Of a stretch of 64,000 bases of DNA, positions 9,481-23,354 are shown in pieces (positions within the stretch are counted from its first letter, which is position 1; each line of letters begins with the position of its first letter). The stretch is taken from assembly GCA_019722365.1 (NCBI GenBank), contig JADFUC010000188.1, positions 620,001-684,000 on the forward strand, read 5' to 3'. A program made the translations under genes and the position numbers. The notes below the pieces were generated by a model. The model saw nothing but the letters and a program-made list of their open reading frames with translations. It had not been told where the DNA came from and searched no databases. The DNA comes from Lithospermum erythrorhizon. Taxonomy: Eukaryota; Streptophyta; Magnoliopsida; Boraginales; Boraginaceae.

Positions 9481-12400
9481 ATTTATTCACGTCTCTTGAA
9501 GAGTGAAACTCGGGAATGATAGATTGAAACATTTACTTTCGAGGCGGGTAAAAGATGGCTTTAATTATGCGGTATTACAAGCTATTCCCACTATAAAAGC
9601 TATGCAATGTTTTAGCCTACCGATACATATATATAAAGATACATTAAATTAGAGAACTCTTGGCGAGAAGGTCGGAAGATCTTGAATAAAAATGCACCGG
9701 AGCTCTGGAGGACTCAGAAATGAGGCTTGGGGTTGGGGATATACAACATTCAACTACAGGCTTTACTCTGCAGGCATGGAGGTTGTTGACCGATTCGAGT
9801 AGTACTCTTGCAAGTTTATAAAGCCAAATAATTTCAGGTTGACTATACAATTAACTTAAGTTAGGTCCAAAGTCAAGGCACCACTTAAGAGAACCCTCCT
9901 TTCTATGAGGGACATGAGATTCTTTGGAAGTTGGAGGAATGTGTAGGAGAAGATAAAGATTTGGGGTGTGTAGTTGGTTGATCTCTCGGGGTCAGATGAA
10001 CAAGCTCCACGGTTATTGGCAATGGCGGAATCTCGTTGACGAGACATAGGGGACATGGAATGACAAAGGTTAGATCAGTTCTGTGATATGAATGACAGGC
10101 GGATTCTTGTTTGGGAAATAATTCTAAAGGGGGTTTTTAGAATTAAGCTCAACCAAGTTGTCATTGGACCAAAAATTCTACAAGCTTGATCCGAAAACTC
10201 AAAGTACAGGTTCCAACAGCATCCATCATGTGGCGATGGGGTTGAAACAAGATTACATGTTTCAGTTTCTTCTGAATTACCCCAAGAAATCAAACGAGAT
10301 CTTTACAGCTCGGAAATCGATTTAGAGTTTAGAGATAGATTTACATCTGGGTGACATGCTGAATGATTTAGCGTCATGACACCAGCTTGCTACTGAAACA
10401 ACATCGGTTCGGTGCTTCGATTTTAATTTTGTTTTCATTTGGGCCTTTTTACCGATTATTGGTGTCGGGCCTTTAATTTAAAAAAAAAATCAAATTAATT
10501 ATTGATGCAGCACCGGCGCTACTGTTTTCCCATATATTAAAAAAATTACGTTTTTCCCGCATGTCGATTACTTACCCCACTGACCCTCTCCGATCCACGC
10601 TTGGCGCTTGATCGACGCCCGATGCTTGACGCCCGCCGCCCGGCATAGCCGCCCATACCCACCCGCTTGCTGAGGAAAAAAGTCACAGTTTGTTTTTTCT
10701 TTTTTTGTTTTCCTTTAATATTTTTAATTTTTGTTTTTATAATTACTTGTATGTTTAATTGTTTTGTTCTGTATTTATTGATCTAATTTCTTTTAATTCG
10801 TTTTTTTTGTTTATTTTAATTAGTTGTTTTACTATAATTCGTTTAATTCTAGTATTAATTATAAATTTAATTAGTTGTTTAATTAATTATTATTTTTGGA
10901 TTCTTCGTTTAATTTGTTAATTTGCATAGTTATAAGTTTTAATTCATTTTAATTCGGTTTAATTAGTGAGAGAGACTGAATTTAAGAATTGAATGTTGGA
11001 TTTATTGGTTAATTTGTTTTTAGGTGATTGAATTAGATGAAATTGAATTATTTGGTGATGAATTGAATTGGATTGAGTTTAGTGTGGGTTGATTTAGACA
11101 GATTGGATTAGATTGATTAAGTTTGAATTTGATTTAGATTATATTTTAAATCGAATTGATTGATTGATAAAATTAGTTTGGGTATTGTTTGAATTAGATC
11201 GAAATGTTTTGAATTAGATTTGAGTTTGAATGTTGTTTAGATTATGGGATTGGATTTGATTCAGATTGAATTTAGTTGAATGATATTGTTTAATTTTGAT
11301 AGAATTTGAATTTGAAAACTCGGGAGTTTTATGGCTCGTCATTAGTAAACTCGGGCGAAAAAGTGTCTGACAGAGGATCGGAGAGGCGGTATTTGAGGCC
11401 TAAGGGTGATCATCGGCCTGAGCAGAACATCACTTGGGCCCTCCTCACAATATAGGCTAAATTCTGGACTGGACGATAAAACATGATAGATCGTATACTT
11501 GCCCGGCCAAATCAGGCTCGTCCGGGCATATCTGCTTGAGTATGCCCACTGTCGTTCTGGCCCTGGCCCGATGACCAGGAGAGATCTGACTAACTGAATT
11601 AGGTGGTCAGTGACCTTATGGGCAGAACTCAGAGGAACTATGATTAAATGGACCCAGTGGTCCCAATCATCTGCTACTGCCGGGGCCGGGAGGATGTTGC
11701 TGGTTTGAGGGCATAAGTGCATTTATTTAATAAGTTTGACTTATTAATATTTATATTTTATCATTTATATATAATGAAATCATTTGTTTTATGTTAGGCT
11801 TGTTGGGGTAGGGAGTGAAAAGATTCTTGACGGCGAAATAAGGAGCAGGGGGTAGAATCTGGCCAGCCCTATTATAAAGATGTGGATCAAAAGCGTGAAG
11901 GATAATTTATATGGAATGCTTTTGATGGCCCAAAACTTGATAATGTCTCTTCCTTTGTCATGGACTACTATGATTGAACTGGAGGAAGGCTATTTCGGGA
12001 GGCAATCTTTAGTGAGCGAAGACTCGGAGAATTAAGGATCCAGTTTTTTTGTTTTTCAAGTTTTTAGGTATGATGTCAATGACACTTGTAATTGTGCTTG
12101 AGTATTTGTGTTTTTCAAAAAAAAAGTTATGCGATTCCATTCCGTCTTATTCCTTCATGAAGCGATTAAGTATTTGGGAGCAAATTATATGATAATGGTG
12201 TGAGTAATGCGTTGTTGGATTTCTTTGGTATTATTAAGATATTAGTTATTGGTGTTCGTAGGACAAAGAAGCATCAATTAAACTTGCATTTTATCTGAAG
12301 AATAATTATTAGGAGTCTAGAATTAGGTAATGATTACATTGCTTTCACATTATTCAAGCGAGGTATAGGTAAAAATTATCAGATTAATTCTCGAATTTTT
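9481..12400. other. Non-coding, degraded repeat-like DNA
   Basis: No gene is supported. 10400-10680 contains a GC-richer patch with repeated CGCCCG-type words. 10690-11320 is T/A-rich with many variants of GATTGAATT. 11340-11730 is GC-richer and has a chance 126-codon minus-strand frame with no recognisable domain. Short GGCCCGG-type words recur near 11550 and 13850-13990, suggesting old transposon pieces. Confidence 0.5.
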
Positions 12401-15400
12401 GATTCTGCTAAAAAATAAAGTGCGGGAATTTCAAAATAATTTATATGTATGGTATCGATTAAATTGCATTAGTTCTAAATTCAGGCTTCATTACCCTTCC
12501 ACTATATAAACTTCCCACAAATACATAATCACTATATTTTTTACATTTTAATTTTCTAAATTCAACCTCGATTATAATTTACTTATTAATTTTGTTTAAT
12601 TTTCTAATAATGACTACTAACTTTCTTATATTGTTTCTTTATGAGAATTATTTTGAGTAATTATTTTGTTAGATATCATTATTTTATCTAACTAACATAT
12701 TGGTTCATTTATTAAAGGAAAATTTTTTGAGGTAATTATTTTGTTACATTTATGTCTATCTAATTATTTTGTTTAATTTTGTTTACATTTAGATTTTTAT
12801 GTCTATTTAATTTTTTTATCTTGATAATAATGTTATTTACATTTAGTTTTTGTGGGGAAAATTATCCAGAGACAAAAGTGGTAATTTGATGTTTATGTTG
12901 ATGATTTTTGGATATTGTTTGTGTTATTATTTTTTGTTTGATGTTTATGTTATTTGATATTTTGTTTGATTTTTATATTGTTTTATCTTTTTATATGTTG
13001 TTTTCCACTGTTTTTTTTCTGAGTATTTTTGTATGAATTTTGCGAGCTTTGGTTTCTCTGAAATGTTGCGGCGTCAAGGGATGCGTAATAATTTCGAAAA
13101 TTTACAGCGTCGGTCAGTTAATGAAGATTGTAGTATGGTTTTTGTGGAATGTATGTGGTGTGGTGTGGGTACTTCAAAAATAAACATCGGTATTATAAAA
13201 TTATGTGGTGTGGGTAATAAAATAAATAAAATAAATTAATTAAATAATGTGTCGATATAAATAAATTGAAAAATTAAATTAAATGTGATATGGTATCGGT
13301 ATTAAAATAATCAACTAAGAAATTAAATGTTTGATAGTATCGGTTAGATTAATGGGCTGGCAGAACCCCAAAGCGGGCTTTATTAATATCTCTATAGTCA
13401 CCGGTTTTGAGTGTGGGGCATAAAATTTAGTGTCGTAGATTAGGGCGTCGATCATGCTCTGATACGACCAACTCTTGAAAACACTTATGGTGGAATGTCC
13501 CCGGTTCGAGCTGACCTCGTTGCCTGTTTTCTAGTTGTGAAAGGGTGCAGGCTGAGATCGCCGGAGGAAGTTGCAAAATCGCTTCTCTCTTTTTGAAACT
13601 ACAAGAGGCTTTTCCGGGTTTTCCACAACAATGAAATTCAGACAGATGAGGGGCTCATTCAATATGTTATTGGAAGTTAAGGTTCAGGCTTGGACTTATG
13701 AGTTATATTGTTTTGTATCATGTCCTTTTATTATTAAACTTTTGATATAATTCTTTTAATAAAATTGTATTTGCCGAAAAAAGGAATTGCTATTCTGCCC
13801 CAATTATTTGAACCACATAGGCATTAATGACAGACAGCCCGCAAGTCAGGTTCGAATTAGGCACAGGAGTCTTGGGCCTGACAGCATATGTTAGTTAATA
13901 AGTGCAGTCAGACCCAGGTAGGAAGTGATTGAGCCCGCTGATATTGATTGGGGCGCTTTGACCGGGCCGGTTGTTGCTGGGCTGCGTGGTGGACATTGCT
14001 TTCATACTAATGTATTAGTACATTAATGTGGTACCGTTTCATGAAGCGATCCTCTATAATATTACATTTCTTCTATAGCGTGATAAATGCCGCGTTTCAC
14101 TGAAAGAAAAAGAATCGTTTTAAAGAATCGCAACATTAAACTTGTCACCTTTGATTCATTCGTTCTGCATTGTTCGTTGATGATGACACCATAAACATTC
14201 AAACTTGCATTCAGAGCATTCTGACATTCGACATTCACATCGTTAACGAAACTTGGGGCCATCGTAAATAAATGGCGTTCATTTTAAGCGGTAAAAAAGC
14301 AATCATACCCATATAATAATATAGAAACCCATTCCGAGCTCGTGTGTTTTAGCCTTTAGTTTCTTAATGACTACTCAATAGAGGAGGGTGAGGCGTGATC
14401 GAGGGAGAGCCACTCACGTTTGTTAGAGAGGTGTTGGTCGCGATCCTGAAATTAAGTCCCAGGACATCCGGCCATATGGATCCAGCGTAGTCATTGTTGA
14501 TCATCTCTTCTTGGTGACATGAACATCTCGGCATGACCGGTCATCTCGCCAAAGTGTCACCTCGCTCTCTGGCCTCTGTTAAGGATATCAGGTGAACCTC
14601 CTCCGTGCCACTTATCGGGCATCGGGGCCTCCCGTTCAGTTTTTAACCTCCTCATTGGTTCTAAGTAGATCTCGAAGCCGTCACCAGCGCCATATCCCAC
14701 AAAATAAACCTCAAACTTAGGGTGAGGCTGATCATGTTAGCCTCGCGCCTCAAATATAGGACAGGCACATTTTTCTCAGCAACAAATGATAGATATTTAA
14801 TAGAGCATTCTTGATGGAAGAGCAGAGATAACGTAAAGATTAAGTATCGTTAGAATTGCCCAAGTTAGATGTTTAACCCATCGCTAAGTTAGGTGGCTGA
14901 ATAGTTAGGAAAATAGATTCCTTGGATACCTTGGATACAAAACTTCCCATTAGATTGTGTTTATACAACTTAGGGTTTGGGCTCTCTGGGTATTGATAAG
15001 CATATTAGCACAATTCAGTTTGGCCAAAGATGGCCAATTCAGCACCTTTAGTGGGATAATCCTACAACAAAATTCATCGTTATCGTCCTCATGTCTGATG
15101 TCTTAATTTCATAAGATCCTCCTCCGTGTCAGTCCTTTGGCTTAGAACGACATTAAAAAGAATTAAGCCTATCATGGAATTCAGCCATTATCTAGTTCAG
15201 CCCCTCACACGATTCATACCCATAGTCTTATAAAAATTGAACTACAATTTCAGGATACCATTACGCAACTAAATGTACAAATGTTGCTAGTCTGAGCATT
15301 TTTCTAGGTGACTGGAATCACGGGGATTTACCGTAAATTGTTTGATGGAGGCCTCGTCGAGATAGACACCTTGCCGTGCATTTGTTACTCCACTTTCAAG

Positions 15401-15735
15401 CGACACCCTGACTTCCACGTGGTCATCCTCAAATCCACTTCCTCCCGAGTTCCTCTAAATATTGGGTTTCATCGCCTCTAATTCAGGCCAACTTTAACAC
15501 TCTTTTCCTCAGCGTGATGATTGTGCGTCACTTATTTTGTTTGTTTTTTTTTTTGTGCCATTTATAAATTCAGCAATATATTGCAAAATGGAGAGTATAA
15601 AATAAGTTTATGGGTTGGTATAAAGGCTGCATCTAAGGGGCCCAGGGGAGAATTTGTGGAGAATTTGTGATGAAATTATATTAATGGCCAGAAATGAAGT
15701 TTAAAAAGTGGGTACTATTCAAAATTACTCGATAT
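12401..15735. other. Non-coding stretch, no gene recognised
   Basis: 12500-13030 is very T-rich. A TATATAAACTT box at about 12503 has no convincing gene downstream; the 68-codon frame at 13033-13239 is low-complexity. At 13454 a degenerate copy of the tRNA-iMet primer-binding site (minus strand GGTCGTATCAGAGC) hints at another very old LTR element. 14350-15500 is GC-richer but has no long ORF. Confidence 0.5.
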
Positions 15736-15915
15736 AAGCGTGGTACCATTCCATTTAAGCGTTGCCAGGTTTAGCTCTCTGAAGATATATACTTAGATTT
15801 TAAGTTAAGCGTGGTGCAGTTCATAAATAGCGTGCCACGTTTAACTCTGGTAAATGTAATTTACTAACCTAAAGCGTGGTATAAGACGTTATCCATTAAC
15901 GGTGCCGTTTTCATC
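15736..15915. repeat. Minisatellite of AAGCGTGGT units, period 65-71 bp
   Basis: Three units start AAGCGTGGT at 15736, 15807 and 15872. The first two continue to an AGCGT..GCCA(C/G)GTTTA(A/G)CTCT block about 25-30 bp later; the third has a GGTGCCGTTTTCATCT equivalent. Related GCGTGGTACC words occur near 14030-14090 and 18478, so the motif is dispersed. Confidence 0.7.
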
Positions 15916-18900
15916 TTCTTTTTCATTAATTTTACAATGGTATGGGAACAATGTCGAAAATGTGAAACATAAAAGATGTTATTATTAAGTTTATGCTAGA
16001 TGCGGGTTAGGGAGTGCATTAATTTCATACACTCAATCAAAATTATAAAAACTATACAAATCTAATCACATCCTTTTCTTTTCGTCTTGATTCTTGCTTT
16101 TGTGAAATGTTATTTGTTTCTCTCTTATCTATTTGAATTTCTTCCTCAATGTCACTAAGATGAGTGAACAAATCTTTTTCCTTCCTTCGTGGTGTATCCT
16201 TAACTTGCATCCGATGTTCATGACAAATCCAATCTTGATACAAAACCACATGCTAATGCCGGACTTATGAGATGTGAGCGTCTTGAATATGTATTGGAGC
16301 CGCCATATAAATACGGATTCACTAGCTATTGTTGACATGGAAGTATGAAAATATTTCTTTTGCCATCTTAAGAGCAAATACGGAAAACAATGCTTCCCTT
16401 AATGCGCCCGCCCATTTTATTATATCAAAGGGTTATTATCATTATGACTCAATTCAAAGTTGTGATTAAAAATATTAGGTTAACTCATTAGTGTCTTGTG
16501 GGCAGTGATTAATTGTTGCCTAATAATTGTAAAGCATTTCTTAGGTGATCATGTGGCTTAAGTATCTTAACTCCCAGCGGGGGGCATATTAAAAACTTGT
16601 TCCTTTCTACTAAGAGGTCACGGCCTTACTTTGCCGGCCACTTAGTGATATTTATACGTATTATATATATACGTTTCAATTCCGTCTTTCCATTTTTAGA
16701 CATCAAAACTCTTTAAGGATTCGGATTGAGGATACTAATACTTCATAATAGGATTTCACGAAATTAAAATGACTTAATTTAGCGTTAGGATCCAAAATTA
16801 TATTGCATATGCATGTGGGATAGGATGAAATATTTTAAAAACTTGTCTTCCATATTAAGACCATATCTCTAACAAACATATGACATCTCTCTATGTTTAG
16901 TCATATGAATGGGAAAGATTAGCGATACGACTCTAAAGCCAGGAATATGTTGGTTCATATTGAGTTGAGAAAAAACTTTAGTATAATCTTTAAAATGGCT
17001 CAAAATTTAAGAAGTAAAAATTCATATGATGTTTCCGATTATTATATGTAGATGGAGGATAATATTCTGATAAGACATGCATATAAAAATATTGTAATTT
17101 CATCCCTTATACATATATGCGAACTAGTAGATAATGATCAGATTTTACTCTAGTATCATGATCAAAATTAATTTTTTTAAACTAACCAGTACTCGACTAA
17201 TTTTTATTTCATGTCTTCTAACATAAATGTAATAAGAATAACATATGAATTTGAAAAATAAACTCAAATCCCAAACTTAACGTTTATTCCATCTTTAGCG
17301 ACTAATTGAAAGACGTAAGCATAAACATCTAACATGAAGAGATTCACTAAAATCGGTTCCAGCCAACCATCTTTAATCTTTTAATTGATCACCGTTATTA
17401 AGCGGACGCATTATCAAATTAGGTAATCTTATTCAAACATTTTTGTAATCATTAGCTCTTAGTATACCTTCGAAATTTTGAATATTGTTATGAGCAGCAA
17501 ATGATCTAAAATATATAATTCTCCTTTGTAAGACCTTGATCATGATCAATCAATGACATGTTACACACATTATATCAAAATCCAAAAGACACCGATGTCG
17601 CTGGTCGAAACCGTTTATAAGGCAAATTAAAACGATTTTACATAAGAGATGCTTTCACTTTTAAAAATATTTAAAAGCATAGTTTATTCTAAAGTAGACC
17701 GAGGGATAAGTATTTCTATAGGGGATTAAAACGTTTTGGATCCATTTCAGCGCCGTCCATCATGATGATTAAAATGAAAAGAAGCTACGGAATTCTGAGA
17801 TTTCCGTAGTTTCAATCTATAATACCCAAAATACTAAAAAAAAGTTTTTTGCGGTTTGGGTATCAATAATTTCCTTGTATACCGCCTCATACTATCTTTA
17901 GTGATCACTGACCCGGCAGGTGAATGACCGGGTTCCCCGCGCACCCCTTAGTTTTCCATGACAAGTACTCTTACAATTTAAACAAGTTGCCGTTTTGTTT
18001 TCCGAATAAATATTTTAAATCAGCGAAGTTTTTTCCTCTCGATAGTAAAACATCGTAGCACTTTGATTGAGGGATTAGCAAGAGAGGAAGTTCATCCATA
18101 CGATTATAAATCATCTAAAATTAACAAAATCATTAGACACTCGAGCCATATCTTTGAGACCACTTTCAAGGTTACGTTTTGATGTCATTAATTAAGAAGA
18201 ACAAATATAAAAAATTTATAAAAGTTGATAAATAATACACGGATAGTAAATGGAGCGAGGGGTAAGATAGATTGATTAATAAGTTATGCTGAAACAAGCC
18301 GAAAACCACAAGTAATGAATATTGGCAATTGCTTGAAATTGATTCTTGTTCTTTGGTATTCTTAAGAATAGAGTTGTGAGAAATGAGGGAGGTGTTGCCC
18401 CTTTTTTATGAACCTCTTCATTTTGAGTTTTGCGAAGCCTTAGGATGGTTTGTGCGAGGTCTGGCCAGTTACACATGACGTGGTACCGTTTAATCTCCTG
18501 GTCATAAAAAATGGCAGTTGTACTTTAGCATTGAAATGCAGATTAATGTAGCCAGAAAAATCACAGATTATGTTCTTTGGCCAAGCAGATTCATATGCTC
18601 AGTTATGCGTGCAGAGTCTGGTCCACTTTTTCGCTTTGTTATACCATTTTATCACAGGTAAACGTGATGCCGGGTTAGCGATACGCCGAACGAGCAGGGG
18701 CGTAAGCAGATGAGGACCCGGCCCGATTAGTTAACGCGGACTGCAGGCCCGTCGAACATGTAATGCAGCGAGGGCTTGGGTTCGACTGCCACGACCTTCC
18801 ACCATGCTTTCTTCAATAGCTCGTCCAAACAATTCACACAATTCTTCATATCCACAATCTCTACCTAATGATAAAATTTGGATTTCTTTCTATATCTTGA

Positions 18901-21127
18901 AGAACCAACCTGGGAAGTGCCATATGATACGATTTAGGAATAAGAGGCTAAACAACATACTTTCTGAAAGTTCATGTCACAATTTGTTATCATGAAAGGA
19001 GAGACAGTACGTCACATTAACAAAAAGATTTGATTACGTAAACTAGTGGTTGCTATGAATTGATCTAAAGTTCAAATCAACCGAAGTTGATAATAATTAA
19101 GCATGCATGCATCTAATCACGTCATTAGCTATTCTTTACCCCCCTTTCTCTTTAATAGATTATCAGGTTTGTTTTCATTATTAGTCAATTCTTCAAATGT
19201 ATGAGCATTTGCACATCAATTATGTTACTAAACACAACTTTGATTCAAGTATATGTATATATTACTACTACTTACTCATAGTAAATTGAAAATATATATA
19301 TACAACTGTCTATCACTCTATTGATACATAAAATTTCATCATGCATCAAACATTTAGTAGTATATATAACTTCATGTATGTACCATAATTTATAGTTAAT
19401 AAAAATTGTCAAGGTATGATGGTTTTTGGAAGAAGAAAAAAAGCTACTAGCAAATAATAAGATGCAATTGTACTGTATAGTACGACTGAATGAATCCAAG
19501 ACGACAATAATGCAAGTTGCTAAAGATTGAAAAGAACAAGAAATATAGAAATTCCCATTGATGATGAATTTGCCAAAAATGAACGAACATATAACGTGAA
19601 ATATTACGTGAATGAAGAAACATAATCTTAATGGTTACCTGCTGGATCGTCTCTGCTCCAAGTTGCTTTAGAAAGTAGAATAGGATGCTCTATAGTTTCA
19701 GTTTTCATTTCCTTTTAACCATAGATTATAATATTCCTTCTGTTCATCAAATATTATCACATTTTATTTTTTTTATAGTTATAATTTTTAAACTTTGATC
19801 TTAGATATATTTGTTTATGTTGTATAATATCACTAAACATATATAAAGTTGTGTTTGCTCCGTTTCTTCCTTTTTCACACTATTAATTGTTAAATTACTC
19901 TTCTCTCTAAAAATCTAAAAACTAGGCAAAAAATATTATCTTTTTAATTAATAATTCGACCTCTTAATTGATAAGCCATGAGTTCTAATAGGAATTAACT
20001 ATTATTAAATAATAATATATTTTATATCGACCTATTGTTATTATTATTATAATAGGTGTTAAGTTAAATAATCATATGTTTTATTATTATACATTATTAT
20101 TAATTATAATATAATTATTATTATTTATTATTATATAGAACTATTAATAAATTATAACAATATTATTAGTTAACTTTAATCATAATGCTTGAGGTGTAGA
20201 ATTATTATTGTATTTTTTATTTAATTCCCTACAAATATGAGATTTTATATGTGGATCTACAAAAATTTAAAAATTATACTTTTTTAAAATCATATTACTA
20301 ATATTTTACTAAAAAATATTACATACTGATTGACATATATTAAAAAAATTGAATATGTATTAATAACAATATAGATTAATAATTTAAGTAATATTACTAA
20401 TAAAATTGTACCCGAAATAAATGTACTAGAAAAAATAAATATTATCCACAAAATATAACCTGGTCATGCTATAAAATTGATACTAATGATCTTTAAAAAA
20501 TATTTAATCATCATATTTTATCTTAATTTTTCATCTTATATTTAAAGAGTTATTCGTGATCAAAGTATCCCTTCAAAAAAAAAAATTAATTAAAAAAAAT
20601 TGAAGGCGTGGAAGTTTTTACACAATTTTAGAATAATTTTGAATTAAACATAAAAAATGTATCAAATATTTAAAAAATCGATTGCATGTCATGCATCACA
20701 CGTCTCCTTTACTAGTTTGATAAAAATATATCAATAGAAAGAACTTGAAATATATTTTGCATTGATATTGTTTTCATTAAGTGATGTAATATAAATAAAA
20801 ATATATCTGATCAAAATTTAAAAATTAAAAGCATAAAGAAAATCGAAAATGTGATAATGTTTAGAAGCTTGGAGAGTAGCTTCTTAGTATATCATTGAAG
20901 TACATCACAAAAAAAAGATACATTGCATCAAATGAATATAGCATCATCTAATCAAGGTATCATACTTGATGGTGTAAGGTGAAACCAGATAGCTAGTGGT
21001 TTTAATTTATTCTTCTTTTCATTTCTCTGAGTAATATGTTGTGTGACACAAAAATGTTTTCACGGGTTCTATAATTCTATTACCCCATGCCATATTGTAT
21101 TTAAGTGAGATGTCTAATAAAGTGTAG
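15916..21127. other. AT-rich intergenic DNA, no gene recognised
   Basis: ORFs at 16052-16377 (minus), 18276-18476 (minus), 18804-18995 (plus) and 19272-19499 (minus) are short and show no known domain. 19740-20600 is extremely AT-rich with many TTATTATTAT runs. A GGTTCGA word at 18780 resembles a pol III B box but lacks a partner A box at the right distance. Confidence 0.55.
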
Positions 21128-21208
21128 TACTACTTCCATCACGAAAAGTTTGTCTACTATAAGTAACTGAATTACATTTTTGGACAATCTTTTAAGGGTG
21201 TAGTAGTA
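21128..21208. mobile_element. Candidate 81-bp Stowaway-like MITE
   Basis: The left end TACTACTTCC..AAAAGTTTGTC and the reverse complement of the right end TACTACACCC..AAAAGATTGTCC match over most positions, with TA at both borders. The length is short even for a MITE, so this could be a coincidence or a deleted copy. Confidence 0.35.
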
Positions 21209-21513
21209 TTCTGCATTTTTCGTCATAGTTTATCGAACTGGACAATCTTCTTAGATATGAAGGCTGAGCATTACATTTAGTTTCTTAAGCATGCCAATAT
21301 TCTTCAATGGCAGAATAAAAGATTTTATTACTCGTATATAGAAATGATTAAGAAATTAATATTAGACAGATAAAGGAAAATATAAAAATTTAGGAAAAAA
21401 AATAGGGGAGGAGGGAATAATATAGTTTTTGAATATTAAATGAATAGTAGAATTATTCTATTTTTTATATTAATAAAAACTTAGTTTTATTTCAATCAAA
21501 ACTTTAAGGAGAG

Positions 21514-23168
21514 TGTAGACAGTGAAAATTTATTAAAAAATAATTAAAATGATTAAGTTGACTTAATCAAATTAATTAAATCAAACCAGAAATGCAACGT
21601 GGCTAGGGTTCTCGACCAAATCCTAAATTCAATGTAAAACCCTCGGTCGAACAAGGGTTTCCTACAAAATAGCCCCGAATTAAATGTTTATTAAATTTAG
21701 GGTGAGAGGCTAAAATCCAGTACATTGGAGTTAAAATCGGCCTAGGGTCTAAGCGAAGTTCCGGAAGGCTACGGGGCTGAAATGAAGAACAGAAAGAGCG
21801 AGGTTTAAAATAAAGACTTTCAGAAGGTTCGGAATTGATATGAAAATGTTTGGCGCAGAAAAGATCAGGGATGCTGCACATCCAAAATAGGTGCCTCTTT
21901 TTATTGCTTGGAGGCAAAAGTAATTCTCAAAATCCAAGCCGGTTCAAATCTTGTCACCGAAATTGGTTAAGATAAATGATCAGAATTTGAAAATAAACCA
22001 ACCAATCGGAAGCGAGTATTCAAAGGCTAGAAGCCTATAAATACCCACCTTATATTTTCGAAAATATCATCAAGAAATCATTTAGAAAATACGAGAAAAT
22101 CTGAAGGAAACGATCTTTGAAATTTTAAGTTAAATCTTTTAAAATCGCCCGGTAAACAAACGATGGGTTTGGAAAACTTAGCCTCAATTAGCCAAAATAG
22201 GCTTTGAAATCGAGCTTTGAAAACACCTCCAGTACGAAGCAAAATCGATGAGAATCGTATGATTTCTCAAGAATGCTTTGAATATTGAAATAAGCTAAAT
22301 AGCCCACGATTATTCAAAATCTTGAATGAAACAGCATGAAAAATCTCGAGGTTTGATTAAATTGAGTTAGGCTATAGGAGCCATTGAAATTTCGGTCCAC
22401 ATAATTGGATTCGAGGCGGGAAACTACTTATTTCTTTAGGCTTTTGTCACAATTGATTAGTATCATCCCAGCCAGGTTGGAATGATCCATCTTCGTACTA
22501 ATAAATCGCTCTGGTAATAGCTAAAGGCCGTTGTGGCGTAAAGCTAGAAGTAACACAACTTCAAAGCTTAAATTAAGTCAGCGCCGTTACTCTGACGAGA
22601 GTTGTTAAGATGCTTCTAACTGACAATTTGTTAAGGCGGGTTATATTACAAATTTGAGAAGTGGCCGTTCTTTAGAAACCGTCGAGTCGAATGGGGTAGA
22701 ATGCCATTGGGGTCATACCAAGACACAATTAGCGTCTAAAATTGTTTGTCGCTTTTCAGATTAAATATCCATAAAACCCCAGCACAATTGGTCATTTCAG
22801 ATTCGTATCCTCAGTCTACATGCGTGGCTGTGGTCTTTGCGGTATGTCCATCTGAAGTCACGAATGAGCCAGTCAGATCGAGGTCAGTCAATCATTGGAA
22901 ATCTGGGACACGTATCCATTTCGTCTATGGAGTTTCTGTCAGCCCAATCAAATTAGTCAGCGGAAATTTCATGCAGAAACTACATGTCAATTTCGAGTCA
23001 AGTCAATGCAAAATCTGCATGATCGTCAATAGTCATGGGGACTCATGAGTTTGAGCAGGCGTCTCTTCGATTTGATAAAACATGCTCTGTTAAGAATTTT
23101 TTCACTACGGTGAATTTTATTTTATACTCTTATTTTCACAAATAATAAAAATTCTTCTTTGCATTACA
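21514..23168 (+). mobile_element. Solo LTR, copy A of the TGTAGA...ATTACA family
   Basis: 1655 bp from TGTAGACAGTGAAAATTTAT to TTCTTTGCATTACA. It matches the two LTRs at 33620 and 43456 along its length: the same start, the AGGGTTCTCGA block near 21605, a TATAAATACC core promoter at 22036 followed by CTTATATTTTCGAAA, and the same TTTGATAAAAC..GAATTTT tail. AGGAG occurs at 21507-21511 and again at 23169-23173, so a 5-bp target duplication is likely, with 2 extra nucleotides before the LTR start. No internal region is attached, hence a solo LTR. The ORFs inside (21603-21937, 22746-23048) are LTR frames, not genes. Confidence 0.75.
22036..22043 (+). promoter_or_regulatory. LTR TATA box (TATAAATA)
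   Basis: TATAAATA is conserved at the equivalent place in the LTRs at 34166 and 43980, each followed by a C-rich run and CTTATATTT. It fixes the family's transcription direction as +. Confidence 0.6.
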
Positions 23169-23292
23169 AGGAGCGTGTCCCATTTCGATCCTCAATTCCT
23201 CGATCCACCGTCTTTCCCATCATGAAATTCGTTCATTTTACACTATTTCTGTCACTTATTCTAGATCATTTCATCACTTATTCTTCAACATT

Positions 23293-23354
23293 TATTTCCG
23301 ATGACCAATAACATGCAGGTTTCAGCTATTTCCGATGACCAATAACATGCAGGT
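23293..23354. repeat. Tandem duplication, 34-bp unit
   Basis: A 28-bp block beginning TATTTCCGATGACC occurs at 23293 and again at 23327, identical, separated by TTCAGC. It is a recent-looking local duplication just outside solo LTR A. Confidence 0.85.

Noticed and set aside
11342..11722. 126-codon minus-strand ORF in GC-richer DNA
   Set aside because: No recognisable motif, no supporting promoter or splice context; a chance frame in a stretch where stop codons are less frequent is enough to explain it.
16052..16377. Lys/Glu-rich minus-strand ORFs, possibly a coiled coil
   Set aside because: Two overlapping frames of similar length with no family resemblance; neither can be preferred.
18730..18800. 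GGTTCGA word suggestive of a tRNA-derived SINE
   Set aside because: No A box at the proper distance, no tRNA cloverleaf and no poly-A or T tail nearby.
19733..20580. Possible large Stowaway-like element (CCTTCTGTTCATCAAATATT at the left)
   Set aside because: The presumed right end does not pair with the left end, so there is no inverted repeat to support it.
21603..21937. Minus-strand ORFs of 104 and 62 codons
   Set aside because: They lie wholly inside solo LTR A and are not conserved as frames in the other three LTR copies.
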